Below, in pieces: positions 25,629 through 32,895 of a stretch of 64,000 nucleotides of DNA. This DNA comes from Acanthornis magna (Eukaryota; Chordata; Aves; Passeriformes; Acanthizidae), in contig JAWUZG010000001.1 of the NCBI GenBank assembly GCA_036785705.1, positions 5,270,001-5,334,000 of the forward strand. Reading direction: 5' to 3'. The notes beneath the pieces were generated by a model. That model searched no databases and had not been told where the DNA came from. It saw only the letters and a list, made by a program, of their open reading frames with translations. The translations under genes were made by a program, and so were the position numbers. Within the stretch, counting starts at the first letter, position 1, and the number at the start of each line of letters is the position of its first letter.

Positions 25629-26578
25629 TGTCTTCGTTTGATAGACAGGTGTCTGTTTAGGAAGGTGGGAACCTTCCTTAGAACAGAGAATGTGAATCCC
25701 CTTCCCTCCGAATTATTATAACTTTAGAATCAAGGGCTCTCAGGCAAAGGTATGGGAAAAGGAATAAGAGTTTTTTTACTAGTATCTATACTGAGGTAAA
25801 CAATCAGTAACAAAAAACAGTAAACAAGGTAAAGAAAAACAGTAAACAAAACCAAAAAAACTCGGTGGCAAATGTCCCTGGACTGTCAGGCACGTTCTCG
25901 GTTGGTGCAGTCACGGTCACGGCCAGCAGGGGCGCTGTTGGGCTCCTAGACCAGCCGGACAGGTGCGATGACTCCCGGGAAGCTGCAGATGGCGCTGTGC
26001 CGCGAGGTTGGATCTGTGTCGCGCGTAATGGCCGACGGGCTGGAGCAGGGTGGAGCGCAGATGGACGGGGGGCGCAGCAGAGAGCCCAGAGCCGGGAGAT
26101 GGAGCGGCCGGGTCAGCCCACCCGGGCCAGCCAGCAGAGGAGGCGGCAGGAAACTCCGCAGTTGGGGCAGGCAGGGTGCGGGGCAGCAGGCAGGGCGCGG
26201 GGTGGTGGCAGGCGGGGGTCCCGTTCCGCTGCAGTGCAGCTGGGAGATGCACCCTCCCGGAGGGGAAGAGATGATTGGAGTCCCGTGCCCCGAGAACTCA
26301 CCCACCAGGTAGAGAAAAACTAGTGCAAAGCCGGGCTTTTCTTTTCCTGCAGTCGCAGCCAAAAAAACGGAGAGCCGTTCCTTCCACTGCTGTCTCCTCC
26401 GAGACTTGTGAGCGAGTCCGTGTGTCGTTATCAAGTCTTGCTATCTCTTGTTCCCGTGCCCGCCCAGCCAAAAAGTCTTTGTCTCTTTTGTGAGAGTAAA
26501 ATGTCCTCTAAGTACCGATCGTTACTTGCCTAGCAACAGAATGGGAAAAATTCCACTTCCCCCCCCCAACCTCCAACA
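25629..26578 (-). repeat. 3' LTR of the provirus, 950 bp
   Basis: On the coding strand it starts TGTTGGAGG and ends CGAAGACA, giving the TG...CA termini. Reading it beside 31,661-32,610 I found no difference, and every open frame in it has the same translation in both copies. The middle (about 25,880-26,330) is CpG- and GC-rich and the two ends are AT-richer. No TATAAA or AATAAA is visible on the coding strand; AGTAAA near 25,780 could serve as a variant poly-A signal. The start codons of the long open frames inside it are not ATG, so I do not call proteins here. Confidence 0.95.
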
Positions 26579-26605
26579 TTATCCACCCCGAATTTTTTCC
26601 ATTCC
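26579..26605 (-). other. degenerate polypurine tract
   Basis: On the coding strand the 27 bases before the 3' LTR are mostly purines, with AATGGAAAAAATTCGGGG and GGATAA next to the LTR edge. This is the expected place for the plus-strand primer. It is less pure than usual, and a clean run of nine G lies about 11 bases inside the LTR instead. Confidence 0.5.
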
Positions 26606-26706
26606 AACATATTACATTGAACTTAAGCCTTTAAACTATATACATACAAGCATTACTCTGAATATACACATACAGATATGCATACAGGCACCGTGTTATG
26701 GGCAGT
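26606..26706 (-). other. non-coding gap between pol and the 3' LTR
   Basis: About 100 bases follow the pol stop codon. There is no room for env or dUTPase and no trace of either. Confidence 0.8.
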
Positions 26707-29700
26707 TCAACCCCAACTGAGGTCTCCCTGAGGTATGCATCGTGTCTCTCCATCCTCTTGCATCACCCACCAGGTACACCCTGGTCCTTGAGCAAAGACA
26801 ACCCCACGGGTGGGTCTATCTTTGCTCAAGGCAGAATTAATCCAAACAGTTTTCCCCAGCATGCCTCTCATTTGCACTACTGGAACCTTATCCCCGTCTG
26901 CTGTTTGCAAGGGTTCAGATTGGGCAGGGCCAGCCCTGTTGGTGGAGCCTCGGGTGTTAACTAGCCAGGTGGCCTTGGCTAAATGCTGTTCCCAATTTTT
27001 GAAAGTCCCCCCACCTAAAGCCTTCAAGGTGGTTTTTAGCAGGCCGTTGCATCGCTCTACTTTACCAGCAGCAGGTGCATGATAAGGAATGTGGTACACC
27101 CACTCAATGCCATGTTCCTTAGCCCAGGTGTTTATGAGGCTATTTTTGAAATGAGTCCCGTTGTCCGACTCAATTCTCTCAGGGGTACCATGCCTCCAAA
27201 GGACTTGCCTTTCAAGGCCCAGGATGGTGTTGCGGGCAGTGGCATGAGGTACAGGGTAGGTCTCCAGCCACCCAGTGGTGGCCTCTACCATTGTGAGCAC
27301 GTAGCGCTTGCCGTGGCGGGTTTGAGGCAGTGTGATGTAATCGATCTGCCAGGCCTCCCCATACTTATATTTGGTCCACCTTCCCCCATACCACAGGGGT
27401 TTCACCCGCTTGGCTTGCTTGATGGCAGCGCATGTCTCACAGTTATGGATCACCTGGGAGATACAGTCCATAGTTAGATCCACCCCTCGGTCTCGTGCCC
27501 ACTTATAGGTGGCATCTCTGCCCTGATGGCCTGAGGCATCATGGGCCCATCGGGCTAGGAACAACTCTCCTTTGTGCTGCCAATCTAAATCTACCTGTGA
27601 CACCTGTATTTTTGCAGCCTGATCTACCTGTTCATTGTTTCGGTGTTCCTCATTAGCTCGGCTCTTGGGGACATGGGCATCCACATGACGGACTTTCACA
27701 GGTAGCTTCTCTACCCGACTGGCAATGTCTCGCCATTCGTCAGCAGCCCAGATTGGTCTTCCTCTACGTTGCCAGTTGGCCTTTTTCCACCTTTCCAACC
27801 AACCCCACAGAGCATTGGCTACCATCCATGAATCAGTGTACAGGTACAGCTTTGGCCACTTCTCTCTTTCAGCAATGTCCAGGGCCAGCTGAACGGCTTT
27901 GAGTTCGGCAAGTTGGCTTGATCCACCTTCTCCTTCTGTAGCCTCTGCGACCTGCCGTGTGGGGCTCCATACAGCTGCTTTCCATTTTCGGTTTGCCCCC
28001 ACAATGCGACAGGAACCATCAGTGAAGAGAGCGTAGCATGTTTCATCTTGCGGCAGTTGGTTGTATGGTGGAGCTTCCTCTGCGCGAGTCACCTGTTCCT
28101 GCTCCTCTTCATCGGTGAGACCAAAGTTTTCACCTTCGGGCCAATTTGTAATTATTTCCAAGATCCCAGGGCGATTCGGGCTTCCAATACGGGCGCGCTG
28201 CGTGATGAGGGCAATCCATTTACTCCACGTGGCATCGGTGGCGTGGTGGGTAGAGGGAACCTTTCCCTTGAACATCCACCCCAGCACCGGTAGTCGGGGT
28301 GCAAGAAGAAGTTGTGCTTCCGTGCCAATAACTTCTGAGGCGGCTTGGACGCCTTCATAGGCTGCCAGAATTTCCTTCTCTGTGGGAGTGTAGTTGGCTT
28401 CGGACCCTCTGTAGCTTCGGCTCCAGAATCCCAGTGGACGACCTCGAGTCTCACCAGGCACCTTCTGCCAAAGGCTCCAGGACAGACCGTTGCCCCCGGC
28501 TGCAGAGTAGAGCACATTCTTCACTTCTGGTCCTGTCCTGACTGGGCCAAGGGCTACCGCATGAGCGATCTCTTGCTTGATCTGGGCGAAGGCTTGTTGT
28601 TGTTCAGGGCCCCAGCGGAAATCATTCTTCTTGCGTGTCACCAGGTAGAGAGGGCTCACAATCTGGCTGTACTCAGGGATGTGCATCCTCCAGAAGCCTA
28701 TGGCACCTAGGAAAGCTTGTGTCTCCTTCTTGTTGGTTGGTGGGGACATCGCTGTGATTTTATTGATGACTTCGGTGGGAATCTGACGCCGTCCATCTTG
28801 CCACTTCACTCCCAGGAACTGGATCTCTTTGGCAGGCCCCTTGACTTTGCTCCTTTTGATGGCGAGACCGGCTTCCAGAAGAATCTGGATGATTTTCTCT
28901 CCTTTCTCAAACACTTCTTCTGCTGTGTCCCCCCACACAATGATGTCATCGATGTACTGCAGATGTTCTGGAGCCTCACCCTTTTCCAGTGCAGCCTGGA
29001 TCAGTCCGTGGCAGATGGTGGGACTGTGTTTCCACCCCTGGGGCAGTCGGTTCCAGGTGTACTGCACGCCCCTCCAGGTGAAAGCAAACTGAGGCCTGCA
29101 CTCTGCTGCCAGAGGAATGGAGAAAAATGCATTTGCAATGTCAATAGTGGCGTACCACTTTGCTGCTTTGGACTCCAGTTCATACTGGAGCTCCAGCATG
29201 TCTGGCACGGCAGCGCTCAGCGGTGGAGTCACCTCGTTCAAGGCACGATAGTCCACAGTCAATCTCCAGTCTCCATCAGATCGGCGCACAGGCCAGATGG
29301 GGCTGTTGAAGGGTGAGTGGGCCTTGCTGACCACCCCTTGGCTCTCCAGCTCACGGATCAGCTTGTGGATGGGAATCACAGCATCTCGATTCGTTCGGTA
29401 CTGCCGGCGGTGCACTGTCGAGGTGGCAATTGGTACATGTTGTTCCTCCTCCTTCAAGAGTCCAACTGCAGAAGGGTTCTCTGACAGTCCAGGCAAGGTG
29501 TTCAATTGCCTAACGCCCTCTGCCTCAACAGCAGCTATTCCAAAAGCCCACCTGAGTCCTTTCGGGTCTTTGAAATAGCCATTCCGGAGGAAGTCTATGC
29601 CCAGAATACACGGGGCCTTTGGACCAGTCACAATGGGATGTTTCTGCCACTCCTTCCCAGTCAGGCTCACCTCGGCTTCCACCAGCGTCAACTCTTGTGA

Positions 29701-29889
29701 TCCCCCTGTCACCCCAGCAATAGAAATGGGTTCAGCCCCAACATGTCCCGATGGCATTAAGGTACACTGCGCACCTGTATCAACTAATGCTTCATATTTT
29801 TGTGGCTCTGATGTACCAGGCCATCGAATCCACACAGTCCAAAAGACACGGTTTTCCCATGCCTCTACCTGGCTAGAGGCAGGGCCCCT
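26707..29889 (-). CDS. pro-pol polyprotein (protease, RT, RNase H, integrase)
   Basis: Open for 1060 codons from just after a UAG (29,892-29,890) to a TGA at 26,709-26,707. There is no ATG near its 5' end and it shares the gag frame, so I infer expression by stop-codon readthrough from gag. Numbering from the first codon after the UAG: aspartic protease with LVDTGA (Asp37) and ILGID (about 95-99); reverse transcriptase with TIDIANAF (Asp250), LPQGWKHSP and YIDD (312-315); RNase H with FTDGS (Asp624), Glu662, YTDS (Asp686) and VDQA (Asp756); integrase with a zinc-binding HHCC (His783, His788, Cys817, Cys820) and a D,D-35-E core (Asp850, Asp909, Glu945). All catalytic residues are present. No dUTPase follows the integrase, unlike mammalian ERV-L. 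The protein ends about 100 residues after the DDE glutamate. No frameshift was seen. Confidence 0.92.
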   Translation of the reverse strand, partial: RGPASSQVEAWENRVFWTVWIRWPGTSEPQKYEALVDTGAQCTLMPSGHVGAEPISIAGVTGGSQELTLVEAEVSLTGKEWQKHPIVTGPKAPCILGIDFLRNGYFKDPKGLRWAFGIAAVEAEGVRQLNTLPGLSENPSAVGLLKEEEQHVPIATSTVHRRQYRTNRDAVIPIHKLIRELESQGVVSKAHSPFNSPIWPVRRSDGDWRLTVDYRALNEVTPPLSAAVPDMLELQYELESKAAKWYATIDIANAFFSIPLAAECRPQFAFTWRGVQYTWNRLPQGWKHSPTICHGLIQAALEKGEAPEHLQYIDDIIVWGDTAEEVFEKGEKIIQILLEAGLAIKRSKVKGPAKEIQFLGVKWQDGRRQIPTEVINKITAMSPPTNKKETQAFLGAIGFWRMHIPEYSQIVSPLYLVTRKKNDFRWGPEQQQAFAQIKQEIAHAVALGPVRTGPEVKNVLYSAAGGNGLSWSLWQKVPGETRGRPLGFWSRSYRGSEANYTPTEKEILAAYEGVQAASEVIGTEAQLLLAPRLPVLGWMFKGKVPSTHHATDATWSKWIALITQRARIGSPNRPGILEIITNWPEGENFGLTDEEEQEQVTRAEEAPPYNQLPQDETCYALFTDGSCRIVGANRKWKAAVWSPTRQVAEATEGEGGSSQLAELKAVQLALDIAEREKWPKLYLYTDSWMVANALWGWLERWKKANWQRRGRPIWAADEWRDIASRVEKLPVKVRHVDAHVPKSRANEEHRNNEQVDQAAKIQVSQVDLDWQHKGELFLARWAHDASGHQGRDATYKWARDRGVDLTMDCISQVIHNCETCAAIKQAKRVKPLWYGGRWTKYKYGEAWQIDYITLPQTRHGKRYVLTMVEATTGWLETYPVPHATARNTILGLERQVLWRHGTPERIESDNGTHFKNSLINTWAKEHGIEWVYHIPYHAPAAGKVERCNGLLKTTLKALGGGTFKNWEQHLAKATWLVNTRGSTNRAGPAQSEPLQTADGDKVPVVQMRGMLGKTVWINSALSKDRPTRGVVFAQGPGCTWWVMQEDGETRCIPQGDLSWG

Positions 29890-29893
29890 CTAG
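29815..29893 (-). promoter_or_regulatory. candidate readthrough structure at the gag-pol UAG
   Basis: On the coding strand the UAG (29,892-29,890) is followed by nine bases and then a perfect 7-bp stem, GCCTCTA/TAGAGGC, with loop GCCAGG (29,880-29,861). The stop itself lies in CTAGAGG (29,893-29,887), which can pair perfectly with CCTCTAG (29,879-29,873), the same arm used in the downstream stem. The two stems exclude each other. The loop could also pair with CCTGGU at 29,820-29,815, giving a possible pseudoknot. In murine leukaemia virus a pseudoknot about eight bases after the gag UAG drives readthrough, so the layout is suggestive. The pairing is seen directly; the function is inferred. 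Confidence 0.5.
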
Positions 29894-30141
29894 CCCTGGT
29901 TATCATTCCCTTCCTGAGCATGCATTCCACCGTCAAGGGAATCTGACACAACATTTTCCCTTCTGTTGTACTCAGCAGGTTGGCTACAGGAAGCTGAGGC
30001 TACCTTGGCTCTGGCAGAACCCCCTCGGCTAGCGTTGCCCTCCTTAAGCTGACGCACCCGTTCTGCCAGGACAGAGGTGGGCTTCCCATCCCACCTTTTC
30101 ATGTCTTCCCCATGGTCATGCAGAAAGAACCACAACTCAGC
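29890..30141 (-). pseudogene. gag 3' portion beyond the in-frame UGA
   Basis: After the UGA at 30,144-30,142 the gag frame continues open for 83 codons to the UAG at 29,892-29,890. The content (LWFFLHDHGEDMKRWDGK, then VLAERVRQLKEG) resembles the C-terminal part of ERVL-type Gag, so I read it as the rest of gag rather than a separate gene. It has no ATG at its start. No Cys-His zinc knuckle is visible in it or in the rest of gag. It would be made only if the UGA is read through; otherwise it is dead. Confidence 0.7.
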
Positions 30142-31533
30142 TCATGGGGTGTACCCTCTTTCTCTAGCTGGAGGACGTCGGGCTCCAGTGTTGGGGCCTG
30201 TGACTCTCACTGGTGCCACACTGTTTTTCCTCACCTCCTCCCTGATCTCCCTCATCTCTTCCTTCAACTCCTTAACCACAGCAGAGATCTGAGCCTGCAA
30301 TGGGCCATTGATCACACTTGCATAATGCCTGAGCTTGTCAGCTACAGAGCCCACTGTCTCACGGTTGTCATCGGCATTAAACATTGCAATGTAGGTGGCA
30401 TATTGGGTTGGCCCTAGACTTGCCAGGTTCCACAACATTTGCCCTGTGCATCTGACCTTGTCAGGATCATTTTCGTGCTGTCCATCCCTCCCAAAAAGCA
30501 CCTCCTGTACTGCCACTTCTCTCAGCCGTTGGATCGCTTCCTCAACGGTCTTCCAGGGCAATCTACGGTAGTTCTCCTGCATTCTGTCTTTGTGAACAAA
30601 CCTCTCTCTTACACTCATTAAAAGCCTCTCCCAGAGAGAAATGGGTCCCGCCTCCCTCACGAACACCTTTTCAACACCCGCGTCCAGGGCCACGGAACCC
30701 AAATTCCTGGCCTCATTACCATCCAGCTGCACGCCTGGGCCCATGCGGTCCCAAACCCGAAGTAACCAGGTTGAGAAAGCCTCGCCCTTCCGCCGCACAA
30801 TGTCATCGTGCAGATTACGGATAGTGTCGTATGGCAGGGACTCGGTGATGATTATAGGCCCAGGCTCCCCTGCGGGTTGTGAAGGCCCTGGTTCCCCATC
30901 ATCATCAACTGGGCGTACCGATTTGGTCTTATACTTCCTCCGCTGTACAGGGGCAACTGCTGCTGACTGTGACTGCCCTTGAGGTTCAGCTGGAACCTGG
31001 ACGGTTGTAATGTCCGTGGGTTCCGCTGCTGCACCATCTAACTCTTCCCCTGTTGGGCAAGGAGAGGGCTTCCCACCAGCTGAGGAAGTATATTCTTTCA
31101 ACACCTGATGTATCTTTTCCCCTCTCACTTGGAATGCAAAGTTGAACAGGCCTATCAGCAACACCAGCCACAGTACGACATCATTGGTATTTAGAGAGTA
31201 TATGAACCCTCTGAGCCCTGGTAGGGTAGGCCCAAAGAGATGGGTGAAGGGTTGAGAAAAATCTTCCCCTAGTGTCGTCTCGTCACAAAAGGTACCATTA
31301 CCAAACAGACTCCAAAAACATGTACGCACGGTGTTAAAGCCCTGTAACCAAGTGACCGCCGTCCAAAGGAAATGGAAAATCCATAGATTCCTCACCTTAT
31401 TGACCCATTGTGAGAACTGGATAACAGCCACTATAGCCTTAGTTATAGGACCCATGTTTAGATAGGGAGCTGCAAATGGGAAAACCGTGGCCACGAGAAT
31501 GTGCCAGCCAGACCAAGGTATGCCAGACCACAT
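30142..31533 (-). CDS. gag, ERVL-like, ended by an in-frame UGA
   Basis: The first ATG of the leader (31,533, context ACCATGT) starts a 463-residue frame ending in UGA. The frame is also open upstream to the primer binding site, but without an ATG. Residues about 10-39, 50-66 and 119-134 are strongly hydrophobic (for example WHILVATVFPFAAPYLNMG and VVLWLVLLIGLFNFAF) and look like membrane segments, which is unusual for a Gag. A Pro/Gly/Glu-rich linker with a basic RRKYKTK patch follows, then a helical capsid-like region (LPYDTIRNLHDDIVRRKG to LRHYASVINGPL). A charged coiled-coil-like KELKEEMREIREEV at about 421-434 comes before the end. No zinc knuckle is present. The assignment as Gag rests on position and the capsid-like half; the N-terminal third is not one I recognise from other retroviruses. 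The stop may be a disabling mutation, because Gag-like sequence continues after it. Confidence 0.75.
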   Translation of the reverse strand: MWSGIPWSGWHILVATVFPFAAPYLNMGPITKAIVAVIQFSQWVNKVRNLWIFHFLWTAVTWLQGFNTVRTCFWSLFGNGTFCDETTLGEDFSQPFTHLFGPTLPGLRGFIYSLNTNDVVLWLVLLIGLFNFAFQVRGEKIHQVLKEYTSSAGGKPSPCPTGEELDGAAAEPTDITTVQVPAEPQGQSQSAAVAPVQRRKYKTKSVRPVDDDGEPGPSQPAGEPGPIIITESLPYDTIRNLHDDIVRRKGEAFSTWLLRVWDRMGPGVQLDGNEARNLGSVALDAGVEKVFVREAGPISLWERLLMSVRERFVHKDRMQENYRRLPWKTVEEAIQRLREVAVQEVLFGRDGQHENDPDKVRCTGQMLWNLASLGPTQYATYIAMFNADDNRETVGSVADKLRHYASVINGPLQAQISAVVKELKEEMREIREEVRKNSVAPVRVTGPNTGARRPPARERGYTP

Positions 31534-31637
31534 GGTGTCACTTAGTGAGGTTTCTATGTTCAGCACACTAAAAATGGGTCTCCCAGAAACTGTTATTCCT
31601 TTTGCACCCTTTTTTTTTTTTCCCTCAATGCCCTCGA
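31534..31637 (-). other. proviral 5' leader
   Basis: About 100 bases between the primer binding site and the gag ATG. It contains a run of 12 A (plus-strand T, 31,610-31,621) and no ATG in any frame, which supports 31,533 as the gag start. Its gag frame is open throughout, so a non-AUG-initiated longer Gag cannot be excluded. Confidence 0.7.
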
Positions 31638-31655
31638 GCCCCACGTTGGGCGCCA
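31638..31655 (-). other. primer binding site, tRNA-Lys type
   Basis: The coding strand reads TGGCGCCCAACGTGGGGC, five bases after the 5' LTR. This 18-mer is the classic site for the 3' end of tRNA-Lys(1,2), as used by several betaretroviruses and lentiviruses. Mammalian ERV-L elements are named for a tRNA-Leu site, so primer choice and pol lineage do not match the mammalian pattern. Confidence 0.92.
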
Positions 31656-31660
31656 AAATC

Positions 31661-32610
31661 TGTCTTCGTTTGATAGACAGGTGTCTGTTTAGGAAGGTGG
31701 GAACCTTCCTTAGAACAGAGAATGTGAATCCCCTTCCCTCCGAATTATTATAACTTTAGAATCAAGGGCTCTCAGGCAAAGGTATGGGAAAAGGAATAAG
31801 AGTTTTTTTACTAGTATCTATACTGAGGTAAACAATCAGTAACAAAAAACAGTAAACAAGGTAAAGAAAAACAGTAAACAAAACCAAAAAAACTCGGTGG
31901 CAAATGTCCCTGGACTGTCAGGCACGTTCTCGGTTGGTGCAGTCACGGTCACGGCCAGCAGGGGCGCTGTTGGGCTCCTAGACCAGCCGGACAGGTGCGA
32001 TGACTCCCGGGAAGCTGCAGATGGCGCTGTGCCGCGAGGTTGGATCTGTGTCGCGCGTAATGGCCGACGGGCTGGAGCAGGGTGGAGCGCAGATGGACGG
32101 GGGGCGCAGCAGAGAGCCCAGAGCCGGGAGATGGAGCGGCCGGGTCAGCCCACCCGGGCCAGCCAGCAGAGGAGGCGGCAGGAAACTCCGCAGTTGGGGC
32201 AGGCAGGGTGCGGGGCAGCAGGCAGGGCGCGGGGTGGTGGCAGGCGGGGGTCCCGTTCCGCTGCAGTGCAGCTGGGAGATGCACCCTCCCGGAGGGGAAG
32301 AGATGATTGGAGTCCCGTGCCCCGAGAACTCACCCACCAGGTAGAGAAAAACTAGTGCAAAGCCGGGCTTTTCTTTTCCTGCAGTCGCAGCCAAAAAAAC
32401 GGAGAGCCGTTCCTTCCACTGCTGTCTCCTCCGAGACTTGTGAGCGAGTCCGTGTGTCGTTATCAAGTCTTGCTATCTCTTGTTCCCGTGCCCGCCCAGC
32501 CAAAAAGTCTTTGTCTCTTTTGTGAGAGTAAAATGTCCTCTAAGTACCGATCGTTACTTGCCTAGCAACAGAATGGGAAAAATTCCACTTCCCCCCCCCA
32601 ACCTCCAACA
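31661..32610 (-). repeat. 5' LTR of the provirus, 950 bp
   Basis: Same length and, by direct comparison, the same sequence as 25,629-26,578, ending TGTTGG.../...AGACA on the coding strand. As the 5' LTR it must carry the promoter. No TATA box is evident, and a CpG-rich core (about 31,910-32,360) may act as a TATA-less promoter. G-rich plus-strand runs at about 32,196-32,251 could form a quadruplex on the non-coding strand. Confidence 0.95.
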
Positions 32611-32895
32611 CCCCCACAGAAAATAATTTCTTCCTTATATCTAATCTAAATCTACCCTCTTTCAGTTTAAAGCTATTCCCCTTTGCCCTATCTCTACATG
32701 GCCTTGGAAAAAGTCCCTCTCCAGCTTTCTTGTAGACCCCCTTAGGCTCTGGAAGGCAACTATAAGATCACTTTGAAGACTTCTTTTCTGCAGGGTGAAC
32801 AATCCCCTCAGCCTTTCCTGAGCTGTTCCATACCTCTAATCAGCTTTGTGGCCTCCTCTGAACTCCACCAGATGTTTTGTCCTTCCGGTGCAGAG
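32611..32895 (-). mobile_element. CR1 LINE, continuation beyond the provirus
   Basis: Continues the CR1 of 25,436-25,628: 'aatctaaatctaccctcttt', 'aaaaagtccctctccagctt', 'gtggcctcctctgaactcca'. It fades at about 32,895. It begins with the right copy of the CCCCC duplication. Confidence 0.9.

Larger units (their letters stand above)
25629..32610 (-). mobile_element. ERVL-like endogenous retrovirus, LTR-gag-pro-pol-LTR
   Basis: A complete provirus structure on the minus strand, 6982 bp. In 5' to 3' order on its coding strand it has the 5' LTR (32,610-31,661), primer binding site (31,655-31,638), gag (from 31,533), pro-pol (to 26,707), a 128-bp non-coding stretch and the 3' LTR (26,578-25,629). 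There is no env and no dUTPase. Reverse transcriptase and integrase motifs and the Gag C-terminal half resemble class III (ERVL-type) elements, while the primer binding site is of the tRNA-Lys type. The LTRs appear identical along their whole length and pol is fully open, so the insertion is young. One in-frame UGA interrupts gag. Confidence 0.95.

Noticed and set aside
25865..26493. Open frames of 62-162 codons inside the 3' LTR (and the same set in the 5' LTR, 31,897-32,525)
   Set aside because: They arise on both strands from GC-rich sequence. The LTR-sense 162-codon frame starts at TTG, not ATG, and no retroviral accessory protein is recognisable.
26810..29893. Plus-strand open frames of 80-199 codons across the pol region
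   Set aside because: They are antisense shadows of pol, which has intact catalytic motifs on the minus strand.
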